From Paracoccaceae bacterium (lineage in GTDB: Bacteria > Pseudomonadota > Alphaproteobacteria > Rhodobacterales > Rhodobacteraceae), in the NCBI GenBank assembly GCA_902631295.1, contig CACOXV010000001.1, forward strand, positions 62,001 through 126,000: 64,000 nt of DNA, read 5' to 3'. The position numbers were made by a program, and so were the translations under genes. Positions within the stretch are counted from its first letter, which is position 1. Each line of letters opens with the position of its first letter. Shown here in pieces: positions 1-9,041 of this stretch. The notes under the pieces are model-generated. The model was given only the letters and a program-made list of their open reading frames with translations. It did not search any database and had not been told where the DNA came from.

Positions 1-1
1 C

Positions 2-199
2 CACAGTATAAATTTAACCAAACGACAGGCAGAAGTCGCACTTTTGGTTCTCAGGGGGCATTCCTCCGCATCAATCGGGTTACGGTTAGAAATTTCGCCA
101 CAAACCGTAAAAGTTTTTCGAAAGCAGTTATATCGTAAATGCAACATATCATCTCAAGCAGAGTTGTTTGCTCTAATCACACCACTACTGGTGAATTAG
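2..199 (+). CDS. LuxR-family regulator, C-terminal HTH (5' end outside window)
   Basis: The frame beginning at base 2 is open to a TAG at 197-199 and gives 65 residues. They read as a LuxR/FixJ-type helix-turn-helix: a start like LTKRQAEVALLVLRG, then a recognition-helix region ISPQTVKVFRKQLYRK, then a final helix with SSQAELFALI. This matches the GerE-type DNA-binding domain that ends LuxR-family activators. The sensory or receiver part lies before the window, so the signal cannot be inferred. No gene continues on this strand for 577 bases. The fold call is based on recognised residue pattern; whether the full gene is intact is unknown. Confidence 0.7.
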   Translation, partial: HSINLTKRQAEVALLVLRGHSSASIGLRLEISPQTVKVFRKQLYRKCNISSQAELFALITPLLVN

Positions 200-248
200 C
201 AAGTCATATTATCCATCCTATCTCAGATTTATAAACGTAATTAACATC

Positions 249-443
249 TTACCTAACTACTTCCCTTTGTGCTACCTCACAAAATGCCCGAATAAGATGT
301 GAGTTTTCACGCTCTTTCAAGAAAGCTAAGAAGTACTGCGTACTAATTAGTGCATCCTTGATGGGAATGGCTCTCAAGTTTGGATGGGGTACGAACTCAA
401 AATTTAAGACATTTTTTAGCGTCTGTGGGCGTGGGTCACAGCT
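249..443 (-). pseudogene. Truncated LysR-type regulator, C-terminal remnant
   Basis: On the minus strand a frame of 64 codons ends at the TAA at 249-251. It reads like the end of a LysR-family effector domain: PHPNLRAIPIKDA, then a helix with FLKERENSHLIRAFCEVA. An in-frame TGA at 444-446 closes the frame upstream, and the roughly 230 residues that would precede it in an intact protein are absent; the mmgE-like gene begins at 777. It is therefore a fragment. Family assignment rests on motif resemblance only. Confidence 0.45.
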
Positions 444-776
444 TCAGTGACCAAGGAGTGTCAGGCACTGATTGCAAAAAATTATTGACGATGCGTTTAT
501 TGGAGAGCGCGGTAAGAATTTCATTGGCTCCAAAGAGGGCTTTTGGGAGGCAGCCGAACAAATGGGTAGTATAGAGTAAAAAATATCTAACCTAATTCAC
601 TCCAATTTACTAATTTTATTAGTTTGACGAACACACCACGAAGAGTCGTAAAGAAAATTGCTACTAGCTTTTGGAAAGTTGGCTTTTTCAATATGAAGTA
701 TTATTAAAAAATTGTGTCGTAAATAGATTAGAAATTCTAAGATGCCAAGTTATTCGATATAACAGAAAGGCAACCC

Positions 777-2111
777 ATGCTAGATACTAATGACATCATA
801 GCCTTCTCAAGAGAGCTAACTTGGGATGATATACCTTTGAAGGTCCGTGATCAAACTAAACTTTGTTTAATGGATTTAATCGGTGTTGCAGCTGGTGGCA
901 TCAGAACAAAATTATCCAATATCGCTTGCGGTTATGCTGCATTGGACATGAGTGGCACCATTCCGATGATTTTTGACGGACGAAAAGCATCCGTACCTGG
1001 GGTAGCAATGGCAGGCGGAATGACGATTGATGCTCTCGACGGGCATGATGGATTCAATCCTGCCAAGGGTCACGCAGGTTGCGGTCTATTTCCAGCATTG
1101 TACGCAGTGGCCCAAGATAGTAAATCAATTTCAGGTAAACAGTTCCTTTTAGCACTTACAATTGGCTATGAATTGGCGTGTCGTGCCGCATTGGCTCAAC
1201 ATGCCAGCGTATCAGATTATCATACTTCTGGATCTTGGGTTTCGGTAGCCATTGCAGCTGTAGCAGCACGAATCATGAAGCTGTCTTTAGACCAAACTAG
1301 GCATGCGATGGGGATAGCTGAGTACCATGGACCTAGGAGCCAAATGATGCGGTGCATAGATCATCCGACAATGCTAAAAGATGGCTCCGGCTGGGGAGCA
1401 ATGTGTGGGGTATCAGCGGCGCGTATGGCTAAAGCCGGCTTTACTGGCGCCCCAGCTGTAATTTTACAAACTGAACACTGGCACGACCTTGGAGAAAATT
1501 GGCTTATAACTCAACAATATTTCAAACCATATCCAGTTTGTCGCTGGGCTCAGGGTCCAATCGCAGCAGTTTTAGACTTAAAATCACATTATGAATTTAA
1601 GAGTAACGAAATAGCTAGTGTACACATCACTTCGTTTCACGAAGCAGTCCGGCTTGGTCAAAAAGATGTCACCAATACAGAGGAAGCACAGTACTCTACT
1701 TCGTTCCCTTGCGCCGTCGCATTAGTTCACGACAATATTTTGCCAAAGCATATCACAGATGATGCTCTTAAAGATTCTGAAGTACAGCGGTTGTCCTCCA
1801 TTTTAACAATGAGCGAAGATGATCATGCTAATTTAGTTTTTCCGGAGTCAAGACTTGCAAGAGCGGATATAAATTTAAAAAATGGTCGATCTCTCTCCTC
1901 TACTTGGTTTGAACCAAAATGGGATGCCAACGCGCCCCCAACTAAAAAAGAATTAACTAAGAAATTCAAAGATTATGCTACACCAGTTCTGGGGGAAACC
2001 CGAACAGAGGCAATATATGAAGCAGTATTTACCTTAGAAACAACAGACACCAAGCAGTTATTTGGGCTTATATCTTCCTCTCTTCAAAAACCTCTAGCAA
2101 ATGTTTCCTGA
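777..2111 (+). CDS. MmgE/PrpD family protein
   Basis: This 444-residue protein belongs to the MmgE/PrpD fold, which includes 2-methylcitrate dehydratase and cis-aconitate decarboxylase. The family signature is visible around residues 85-110: DALDGHDG followed by NPAKGHAGCG. Length is typical. It is cytosolic, with no signal peptide. ATG follows an AAAGG site. It overlaps the next gene by 11 bases, so the two are likely translated together. No prpB, prpC or acs-type methylcitrate genes are nearby, so a true methylcitrate role is unlikely. The neighbours suggest a dehydratase or decarboxylase acting on an imported organic acid; the substrate is unknown. Confidence 0.85.
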   Translation: MLDTNDIIAFSRELTWDDIPLKVRDQTKLCLMDLIGVAAGGIRTKLSNIACGYAALDMSGTIPMIFDGRKASVPGVAMAGGMTIDALDGHDGFNPAKGHAGCGLFPALYAVAQDSKSISGKQFLLALTIGYELACRAALAQHASVSDYHTSGSWVSVAIAAVAARIMKLSLDQTRHAMGIAEYHGPRSQMMRCIDHPTMLKDGSGWGAMCGVSAARMAKAGFTGAPAVILQTEHWHDLGENWLITQQYFKPYPVCRWAQGPIAAVLDLKSHYEFKSNEIASVHITSFHEAVRLGQKDVTNTEEAQYSTSFPCAVALVHDNILPKHITDDALKDSEVQRLSSILTMSEDDHANLVFPESRLARADINLKNGRSLSSTWFEPKWDANAPPTKKELTKKFKDYATPVLGETRTEAIYEAVFTLETTDTKQLFGLISSSLQKPLANVS

Positions 2112-4137
2112 TCTAACTTCTCCCGATCTAATTACGGTTTCAGAGGCGCCTTATGATGTTATTGATCAAGCCATCCAGTGGATTCCCGTTGCGAAAGATA
2201 CGCGATTGGCTGCACGTTTATGGCGTCCAGACATTTTTGACGCCGTTCCAGTGGTAATCGAGATTATTCCCTACCGTCGTCAGGACGGAACGTTACCAGT
2301 TGATGAACGTATACATCCATACTGGGCAGGTCATGGCGTGGCTGCTTTGCGAGTAGACCTTCGCGGCTGCGGTGACTCAGATGGAATATTGGAAGATGAG
2401 TACCTAAAATTAGAACAAGATGATGCAATCTCCATCATTAAATGGGCAGCAACACAGCCCTGGTGCAACGGAAATGTTGGAATGACAGGGCTCTCTTGGG
2501 GTGGTTTCGCGTCGCTACAAGTAGCCGCAAGGAGGCCAAAATATCTTAAAGCAATTATCGCAATCGGTGCCACAGTTGATCGTTATAACGATGATATTCA
2601 TTATAAAAATGGCTGTCTTTTGAACGAAAATTTCGGATGGGGATCTTCTCTGACTGCCTTCACAACTCGCCCTCCAGATCCGGTTACAGTTGGAGAAAAA
2701 TGGCGAGAAATTTGGCTCGAACGATTAGAAAATCTAAATTTTTTTGCAGCTAATTGGTTTAAACATCAGACCCGTGATCAGTATTGGGAACATGGTTCAA
2801 TTTGCGAAAATTTTGATGATATTAATATTCCAGTGATGATCGTGAGCGGTTGGAATGATCTTTACGTAAATGCATTACCCGCGCTTATGGATAATATTAA
2901 AGGGTATTGCCACGCAGTTTGTGGTCCTTGGGCCCATCATTTCCCGCACCTTGGCACACCCGGTCCATCTTATGATTACCTTGGTGCATCACTAGCTTGG
3001 TGGAAGCAATGGCTAGGTAAAAATGAAATATCTCCCCACTCAGAAAAAACACACCTCACTTTTATTAAAGACAGCGCTGAGCCAAACCCATTTGACCTAA
3101 GCGTGGCAGGTAGGTGGATCGAAGGTAAAAACTGGCCTCCATCGATCGAAATAAAACACAAATATCTTTCCGAAGCTGGTCTTACAGACAAAGTTGTTAA
3201 AGCCTCACCAATTCAAATTCACTGTCCTGTAGAAACGGGAGCAGAGGCCGGTGAGTGGATCCCACATTGTTCCGGTTCTGAAATTCCAGGCTGTCAGAAA
3301 TCTATAGACGCTCAGAGTATATGTTTTGACAGTGACATTCTTGAGAAACACATTGACGTTTTTGGTCGCCCAGAACTCATAATTTCACTCCAGTCGAATG
3401 CACCTACTGGAAACTTAATCGCGCGCTTATGTGACGTCTCACCAAGTGGCAACTCAGAACTTGTTTCGATTGGAGTTCTAAATCTAACACACCGAAATGG
3501 CAGTAAATCCCCCATACTTATGCCAATCGGAGAAACCCAAAGCTTAAAACTCAAAATGGATAATACTGGGCATAGGTTTCTACCTGGACAAAAAATACGC
3601 ATTGCCTTGTCGACGGCATATTGGCCATTCGTATGGCCTGCTGCCGATAATCCAACTCTGATACTCGCTGAGCAACCTGCCTGTTTATCTTTACCAATGC
3701 TTGTCAATCTTGAAGAAAAATCTGTTCAACCGAACCGTCCTATCGCGCCGCCCACATCGGCGCTTACACATAAGCGCCTCCCAAATTCAAAACGTGAAGT
3801 TAAATATGATTTTCATCAAAACAAAACCATCCTAACTATAGAAGATGATTTAGGAGAGTTACTTTATCATAAACACAATTTGGTAACCTCAGCAGTCAAG
3901 CACGAAAGCTATGAAATTAGTGACAGTGACCCACTATCCTCAAAGGCTGAAATTAGTTGGAATTTTGAGTACACTCGAGACAATTGGACTGCGCAGACAA
4001 TTACTGAAACGATACTGACCAACGATAAAAAATACTACTTCCTGACAGCAAAAGTACGAGCATATGAACAAAGAAAAAAAATATTTGAGAAGTCTTTTAC
4101 CCACAAAATTATTCGAGTGACCGGCAAAGCATCTTAA
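2101..4137 (+). CDS. CocE/NonD family hydrolase (peptidase S15-like)
   Basis: This 678-residue protein has the layout of the X-Pro dipeptidyl-peptidase/cocaine-esterase family: an alpha/beta-hydrolase core, then a C-terminal beta-sandwich (residues about 370-670). The oxyanion and nucleophile motifs are present: DLRGCGDSDG near 86-95 and GLSWGG with the likely nucleophile Ser132. Candidate Asp and His are in VSGWNDLY and GPWAHHFP. Such enzymes cut esters or amides of small acyl or amino-acid groups. No signal peptide is seen, so it should be cytosolic. It overlaps the mmgE-like gene, so the pair forms an operon. Convergent to the minus-strand transporter operon and separated from it by a strong dyad terminator. 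Confidence 0.85.
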   Translation: MFPDLTSPDLITVSEAPYDVIDQAIQWIPVAKDTRLAARLWRPDIFDAVPVVIEIIPYRRQDGTLPVDERIHPYWAGHGVAALRVDLRGCGDSDGILEDEYLKLEQDDAISIIKWAATQPWCNGNVGMTGLSWGGFASLQVAARRPKYLKAIIAIGATVDRYNDDIHYKNGCLLNENFGWGSSLTAFTTRPPDPVTVGEKWREIWLERLENLNFFAANWFKHQTRDQYWEHGSICENFDDINIPVMIVSGWNDLYVNALPALMDNIKGYCHAVCGPWAHHFPHLGTPGPSYDYLGASLAWWKQWLGKNEISPHSEKTHLTFIKDSAEPNPFDLSVAGRWIEGKNWPPSIEIKHKYLSEAGLTDKVVKASPIQIHCPVETGAEAGEWIPHCSGSEIPGCQKSIDAQSICFDSDILEKHIDVFGRPELIISLQSNAPTGNLIARLCDVSPSGNSELVSIGVLNLTHRNGSKSPILMPIGETQSLKLKMDNTGHRFLPGQKIRIALSTAYWPFVWPAADNPTLILAEQPACLSLPMLVNLEEKSVQPNRPIAPPTSALTHKRLPNSKREVKYDFHQNKTILTIEDDLGELLYHKHNLVTSAVKHESYEISDSDPLSSKAEISWNFEYTRDNWTAQTITETILTNDKKYYFLTAKVRAYEQRKKIFEKSFTHKIIRVTGKAS

Positions 4138-4190
4138 ACGAACAATTACACCCAAACTGGAGATATGGTGGACTAATTTAGCGGCGTGGC

Positions 4191-4225
4191 TTTAATAGTT
4201 TATGATTGGATCATAAACTATTAAA
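4191..4225. terminator. Bidirectional terminator, 16-bp perfect stem
   Basis: Bases 4191-4206 are an exact reverse complement of 4210-4225 with a 3-base loop (TGG). The stem starts with TTTAAT and ends with ATTAAA, so an AU-rich helix forms from either strand. It lies between convergent genes and includes the TGA stop (4211-4213) of the minus-strand gene. AT-rich stems are less stable than typical terminators, but perfect symmetry and position support the call. Confidence 0.6.
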
Positions 4226-4975
4226 CAAATAGCCCGGACAATTTATTTTTTTCGGGAATTTGAACGTTTTATATACGCAAAACATCATCGCTTGATTAGA
4301 GGTTACCACAGGTTTACCAAGATCTTTTTCAATCTCTTTTACTACCTCCATCGCCCGCATGTCAGTGCAACTAAGAACTATTGCTTCTACATTTGGATCG
4401 TTTGCTTTCATCGCAAGCTGATAAATCTCCTTAAGCGATAGCAAACCCTGACCATAACAGCCTAAATCACGTCCAACATCAGCACAAGAAACGACAGCCA
4501 TACCACTTTCCTCTAAAAATGCTGTTGCCTTCTCATTTACATTACCAACATAAGGTGAAGCAAATCCAATACGCTGAGCATTTAAGGCCTTTAGCCCAGC
4601 AACTAGAGATCCAGCGGCCGTAAATGTCGATACTCCAGTCTTATCCTTTATCTTAATGGCAAGATCACGATCAAAACTCGGCCCATGAGTCAAAGTGGCC
4701 GATGTACAGCCATACAAAACTACATCCGGCTGAGCGCCTTTAATCATTTCAAGATCGTGGCTAAGATCAAAAACTCCAAGTTGGGTCATCTGATCTTTAT
4801 CAGGAACTGCCTCCGCGTCATATCCACCAGTGCGTTGAAAGTGCAGCGTACAATTTACTGGGCAAATTTCCATTAAATCTGGTTCCAGATTGGTATTTGT
4901 AAAAGGCACCAGCACACCAATTCTTATGCCTGAAGACGTTCTCTTTCTCCTCACCTCTCTCAATGCGAAAGTCAC
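4211..4975 (-). CDS. Asp/Glu racemase-fold enzyme (maleate isomerase/arylmalonate decarboxylase family)
   Basis: The protein of about 254 residues has an early RIGVLVPFTNTN segment and two cysteine motifs, GCTSAT (about residue 90) and SCTDMR (about 203). Having both cysteines is the pattern of maleate cis-trans isomerase and Asp/Glu racemases, whereas arylmalonate decarboxylase keeps one. It likely isomerises or racemises a small carboxylate. A GTG at 4975 overlaps the upstream dipeptidase stop as GTGA and is my preferred start; a TTG at 4987 is also in frame. It is last in the operon with transporter, PhzF and M19 genes. Two to four similar enzymes lie elsewhere in the window. Substrate unknown. 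Confidence 0.8.
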   Translation of the reverse strand: MTFALREVRRKRTSSGIRIGVLVPFTNTNLEPDLMEICPVNCTLHFQRTGGYDAEAVPDKDQMTQLGVFDLSHDLEMIKGAQPDVVLYGCTSATLTHGPSFDRDLAIKIKDKTGVSTFTAAGSLVAGLKALNAQRIGFASPYVGNVNEKATAFLEESGMAVVSCADVGRDLGCYGQGLLSLKEIYQLAMKANDPNVEAIVLSCTDMRAMEVVKEIEKDLGKPVVTSNQAMMFCVYKTFKFPKKINCPGYLFNSL

Positions 4976-5946
4976 ATTTCCATCCAACTCTTACGAGCAA
5001 CACGCGCAAAATTTTCACCCAAGATGCCTTTGATTTCAATTTCTGATAAGCCTCTTGCCTGCATACCATCCACAAGATCTCTTAATTTAGATGGACCAGC
5101 ATGTCCAATATTTGGCGTGTCATATTGTTGACCTGCAGGCCAATAATCTGGCCGAGCGCTTAAAATAGCCCCAAGATCGACATTAATATCTGGAGTATAG
5201 TCGAAGCCAAGCCCAACATGGGCGGAGCCAGCAAGGTCGATTAGTCCGAACAAGTGCCGCAATAAACCCTCAGAACTTGAGTCATTCTCACCAATAAAAA
5301 TTGCAAGGCCATTCAAGCCTACTACGCCACCTTTTTCGGCGCAGGCTTTAATTTGTTCATCTTTAATATTTCTTTGATGCTCCCAAACTGACCATGGATT
5401 AGAGTGCGAGAATACTACCGGCGAGCACGAGCGTTCTATCAGTTCCATGCTGCTTGAATAACCAACGTGGCTCGCATCTACAATCATCCCAACACGGTTC
5501 ATTTCTGCCAATACTTCAATACCAAACTTTGTCAGGGGAATATCAATATCATGGCATCCTCCGGCTGCTGAATTATTTAAGTTATAAGCAAACAACATCT
5601 GGCGAACACCGAGGGAATGATAGACTTCCACCATATTGATATCCCCCGCTAGCGCATTGATGCCTTCAATGTCAAAACTAATTGCAAGACGGCCTGTATT
5701 TCGAGCATTGTCGATATCTGAAAGTGTGCCAGCCAATAAGAATTGGTCAGGATGCGCGAGTAACCAGCGGCGGTAGGCCGCAAGTGCTGCAAGCGTTTCA
5801 TCACGTGACATTACGTCGAACCCTACGTTTATACTTAAATAATTTACGCTGTGTTTTTTCCAAAATTCAAGAATATGTAAGTCAATTTCTGGTGAAGGAA
5901 ATATTCCTGCGTGTGCATCCCAAATTAGACTTTCTTTTAAGTTCAT
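4972..5946 (-). CDS. Membrane dipeptidase (peptidase M19) family protein
   Basis: The 324-residue sequence has the M19 renal-dipeptidase barrel. Metal-site motifs are visible: WDAHAG at 9-14, FDIEG with Glu94, VDASH with His160 and FSHSNPW with His181. The family normally has His-x-Asp in the first motif; here the position of the Asp is Gly14. Known members hydrolyse dipeptides, often with D or dehydro residues at the C-terminal side. No signal peptide is present, unlike the animal enzyme. It overlaps phzF by 4 bases (ATGA-type coupling) and the racemase-like gene downstream. The altered ligand could mean a mononuclear site or a different substrate. Confidence 0.85.
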   Translation of the reverse strand: MNLKESLIWDAHAGIFPSPEIDLHILEFWKKHSVNYLSINVGFDVMSRDETLAALAAYRRWLLAHPDQFLLAGTLSDIDNARNTGRLAISFDIEGINALAGDINMVEVYHSLGVRQMLFAYNLNNSAAGGCHDIDIPLTKFGIEVLAEMNRVGMIVDASHVGYSSSMELIERSCSPVVFSHSNPWSVWEHQRNIKDEQIKACAEKGGVVGLNGLAIFIGENDSSSEGLLRHLFGLIDLAGSAHVGLGFDYTPDINVDLGAILSARPDYWPAGQQYDTPNIGHAGPSKLRDLVDGMQARGLSEIEIKGILGENFARVARKSWMEM

Positions 5947-6905
5947 TGCCTTTTCTCTTGTAAACCAATATTTAGTGTACCCTCGAGAATACAGCTGGCT
6001 AAACCACCAACCTGTAATCGTTTAATACTACCATTATTCTCTTCTATTCTAGTAGAAACTTGACTTGGACGTCCAAGTTCAATTCCTTGCTCCGCGCGAA
6101 GTTGTATAGTTCCATTTTTGTCAGACTTAATCAAATCATTCTGAAAAAAATATGCGGAAAGGGCCGCATTAGTTGTGCCCGCTGCTGCAGACTCGGCAAC
6201 TCCTACTGCTGGACAGAAGTCTCTAACATGTAGATCACAACTTTTATCAACAGCAGCATGACAAAACGTAGCAACAGTTTCCAAACCATTCGAGACACAG
6301 AACTTAGCGAGCGCCTCAAAATCAGGGCTAAGGTCTTGCATCGCTGCAAGATCACGCATCGGAAGACAAAGATGCACGAAATCACCCGAAGCGACTTCCG
6401 GTACTAAGTCCTTTGATATCTCAGAAAATCCAATGCCCAAAATATCCATCAGTCCATGAAGCTTAAAATTTGGCTTGCAAAACGATGGTGGCCGGACATC
6501 CAACATAACTTCAACTCGCCCAGCTGCTGTCCGTCGATATTCCACCCCAGCTCTGCCATGCGGCAGTTTGAGAGTAACGTTGTGCCAACCGTTCCCTTCG
6601 CAACTTAATAGTCTTTGTGCGACTAGATGAGTTACAAGACAGACAGTACCATGACCACACATCTGTAATTCCATTACTGTGGAAAAAAATTGGGCTTTAA
6701 TCATGTTACCATGAATTTTATCCACAAAAGCTGTAGCCGGGAGCCCAAGTTCACGCGCTATCTGCGTCCTTTTTGAGGTATTAATATCTGCAGCATTGAG
6801 AACAACAGCAGCTTGACTACCCGAATATGGCACCTCGGTAAAAGCATCATACATAGAAAAAGGCACACAAGATGTTCGTTTGATGTTTTGCTTTCGACTG
6901 CTCAT
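5943..6905 (-). CDS. PhzF family isomerase
   Basis: The protein (320 residues) has the diaminopimelate-epimerase-like double fold of PhzF. Typical motifs are seen: YDAFTEVPYSGSQAAVVL near 19-36, RELGLPATAF with Glu52 where PhzF has its catalytic acid, and MCGHGT near 82-87. PhzF of phenazine synthesis moves a hydrogen in dihydro-hydroxyanthranilate, but no other phenazine genes are present and most family members have unknown substrates. It follows the ATP-binding gene by 23 bases, so it is in the transporter operon. An isomerase or epimerase of an imported compound is the reasonable inference. Confidence 0.85.
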   Translation of the reverse strand: MSSRKQNIKRTSCVPFSMYDAFTEVPYSGSQAAVVLNAADINTSKRTQIARELGLPATAFVDKIHGNMIKAQFFSTVMELQMCGHGTVCLVTHLVAQRLLSCEGNGWHNVTLKLPHGRAGVEYRRTAAGRVEVMLDVRPPSFCKPNFKLHGLMDILGIGFSEISKDLVPEVASGDFVHLCLPMRDLAAMQDLSPDFEALAKFCVSNGLETVATFCHAAVDKSCDLHVRDFCPAVGVAESAAAGTTNAALSAYFFQNDLIKSDKNGTIQLRAEQGIELGRPSQVSTRIEENNGSIKRLQVGGLASCILEGTLNIGLQEKRQ

Positions 6906-6928
6906 GTTGTTTTACTCAGATGTTAAAA

Positions 6929-7978
6929 CTACAGGTTACGCTGTTCCACTTCCGACACGCGGGGAACCAATGCTTTAACCAAATCCTGCATATCAATTTG
7001 ACCGATAGGATTTTCTTCCTCGACAACCCTAAACTTACAGGAAGTATCACCCTCAGAACGTGCTATTAAAGACTCAAGAGTGTCTGATGGAGCAACATCA
7101 CCCGCATATTTAAATTTTTTATCCAAAGCCGTCATGACTGAGCGGACCCGCAATACACGAGCACGGTTAATGTCACTGACAAACGCCTCAATATAGGGAT
7201 CAGATGGGTTCAGCAAAATTCCCTGTGGGTCTCCCTGCTGAACAACTGCCCCATCTTTCAAAATGACAAGATGGTCAGCCAATCGAAGGGCTTCATCTAA
7301 ATCATGAGTTATGAATACAATCGTCTTCTTTAACTCTACGTGCAATTCAAGTAAGAGTTTTTGCATGTCACTACGGATCAAAGGATCAAGGGCAGAAAAT
7401 GCTTCATCCATGAGCATAATATCAGAGTTTGATGTGAGTGCTCGCGCAAGGCCTACCCGTTGTTGCATGCCACCAGAGAGTTGGTAGGGATAGTGCTTCT
7501 CAAAACCACCCAAGCCTACTCTGTTGATCCAAACTTGAGCCTCTGCGTGACGCTCACTTTTAGAAACCCCACGCACTTCTAACGGCAATGCAGAATTATC
7601 AAGCACGGTACGGTGCGGGAGAAGAGCAAATTTCTGGAAAACCATAGACATATCCGTGCGACGTTTATTACGAAGTTCATCCTGATCTAGTAATAGGGCG
7701 TCCTCACCATCGATAAATACCTGACCATCAGTTGGTTCTATTAGCCTATTTATGTGCCGAATAAGTGTAGACTTTCCAGACCCAGACAGTCCCATGACCA
7801 CCGTTATGGCGCTCTCGTTAATATCTATCGATATATTCTGCAACCCTAACACGTGGCCAGTGTCACTCAACAAGGCTTCTTTCCCCATACCCGCTTTGAC
7901 TTTCTCAAGCGCAGTTTTAGGATCCGAGCCAAAAATCTTGTACAGATTACGGATTTCTATTTTAGGAGAGTTTACCAT
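6929..7978 (-). CDS. Betaine-type ABC transporter ATP-binding protein (ProV/OpuAA-like)
   Basis: The 349-residue ATPase starts with IEIRNLYKIFG and shows Walker A GLSGSGKST (63-71), signature LSGGMQQR (167-174) and Walker B IMLMDE (about 187-192), followed by SALDPL, which is characteristic of the glycine betaine/proline (QAT) subfamily. The C-terminal part after residue 280 is a short CBS-like region; E. coli ProV is about 400 residues. It energises import by the permease (7991-9022) and binding protein (9094-10068). The gene starts 12 bases after the permease. A paralogue of equal length is at 25385. The neighbours suggest the cargo is a quaternary amine or related zwitterion. Confidence 0.9.
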   Translation of the reverse strand: MVNSPKIEIRNLYKIFGSDPKTALEKVKAGMGKEALLSDTGHVLGLQNISIDINESAITVVMGLSGSGKSTLIRHINRLIEPTDGQVFIDGEDALLLDQDELRNKRRTDMSMVFQKFALLPHRTVLDNSALPLEVRGVSKSERHAEAQVWINRVGLGGFEKHYPYQLSGGMQQRVGLARALTSNSDIMLMDEAFSALDPLIRSDMQKLLLELHVELKKTIVFITHDLDEALRLADHLVILKDGAVVQQGDPQGILLNPSDPYIEAFVSDINRARVLRVRSVMTALDKKFKYAGDVAPSDTLESLIARSEGDTSCKFRVVEEENPIGQIDMQDLVKALVPRVSEVEQRNL

Positions 7979-7990
7979 TACGTGCCCGAT

Positions 7991-9022
7991 TTATTTAAAA
8001 GTCTGATCAGTAGATACTCTAGCAATTGCTGCTTTAGACACTCTATCTAAGATAACTGCAAGTAGAACTATCCCTAATCCTGCTATCAAGCCGACCCCTA
8101 ACTCAAGGTTCCTAATCCCTCGAAGCACCAAAACACCAAGACCAGGTGCTGAGACCAAAGATGCGATCACAACCATAGCCAAGCTCATCATAATGGTTTG
8201 ATTTACGCCAGCCATTATATTTGGAAGCGCGAGCGGCAATTCAACACCAAGAAGCTTTTGCCTAGGAGACATCCCAAAAGTGTTAGCTGCCTCAACAACA
8301 TCCTGATCTACAAGCCGGATCCCAAGATCGGTTAGCCTTATAACTGGGACAATCGCGTACACAATTATTGCAATTCCATACAACTTTGGCTCTGTGACGC
8401 TGAACAAAAAAATCAGTGGGATAAGATAAACAAATGTTGGTAGTGTCTGAAGAAGATCTAGAAGTGGAAGTAAGCTTCGCTGAAAGCGGTTCGACTTGGC
8501 CATTGCAATTCCAATCGGTACCCCGAGTATTATACAGATACCCGTACACACAGCAATTATTGCAAGCGTCTGCAAAGCAGCATCTAGGTGATCAATAAAC
8601 GCCAAAAATGCAAATGAAATTGTTACGAATGTGGTAACGGCAACAGACCGACAAACGTACCATACAAATAGTAATATCAATGGAACAACCACCCACCATG
8701 GAGCAGCCAAAAAGATAAATAGCGCAAACTCTAAGAGCCACGAGAGCGGTTGAGTTAATGGGTCTAAAACTGATTTTAAGACGTCTTTTACGTTTAAGAA
8801 TGCCTCTTCAACTCCAGCAGTAAATTCTCGAGATTGCGGAAATGATGGGCATGCTTGATAGAGTTCGTCCATTGATGGAAAAGGAAAAACAGGTCCCTCG
8901 TCTGCAGCATCTGGATTTGTCTTCGCCAACAAGCTTGCCATCGACATCTTTGAGCTGCCAGCAGCTGCGTCACACCATTCCCTTAATCCAAGAGCGTTAA
9001 ACAAACCATCATAAAAGGCCAT
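7991..9022 (-). CDS. Betaine-type ABC transporter permease (ProW-like)
   Basis: The 343-residue protein has a soluble N-terminal part of about 100 residues and then several hydrophobic segments. The ABC-permease coupling region is clear: EAANTFGMSPRQKLLGVELP followed by LPNIMAGVNQTIMM. This matches ProW/OpuAB inner-membrane permeases. It lies between the binding-protein gene (72-base gap with a hairpin) and the ATPase gene. Compared with its paralogue at 24502, the N-terminal extension is longer and carries extra charged residues of unknown purpose. Confidence 0.9.
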   Translation of the reverse strand: MAFYDGLFNALGLREWCDAAAGSSKMSMASLLAKTNPDAADEGPVFPFPSMDELYQACPSFPQSREFTAGVEEAFLNVKDVLKSVLDPLTQPLSWLLEFALFIFLAAPWWVVVPLILLFVWYVCRSVAVTTFVTISFAFLAFIDHLDAALQTLAIIAVCTGICIILGVPIGIAMAKSNRFQRSLLPLLDLLQTLPTFVYLIPLIFLFSVTEPKLYGIAIIVYAIVPVIRLTDLGIRLVDQDVVEAANTFGMSPRQKLLGVELPLALPNIMAGVNQTIMMSLAMVVIASLVSAPGLGVLVLRGIRNLELGVGLIAGLGIVLLAVILDRVSKAAIARVSTDQTFK

Positions 9023-9041
9023 TCTTTATTCCCTAGTGGTA

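Larger units (their letters stand above)
1..776. other. Gene-poor debris region
   Basis: Apart from the LuxR tail (2-199) and LysR fragment (249-443), this stretch holds only short orphan frames. One plus-strand frame (472-579) ends with the peptide FIGSKEGFWEAAEQMGSIE, which looks like a real protein C-terminus but was not recognised; it is preceded by a TGA at 469-471. Bases 580-776 are AT-rich and show no clear promoter; an AAAGG ribosome-binding site stands just before the gene at 777. Confidence 0.5.

Noticed and set aside
380..574. 64-codon open frame
   Set aside because: No RBS or domain. It overlaps the LysR remnant in antisense and a more protein-like short frame.
5943..6905. Phenazine biosynthesis cluster
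   Set aside because: Only the PhzF fold is present. The other phz genes are absent and PhzF-fold proteins have varied roles.
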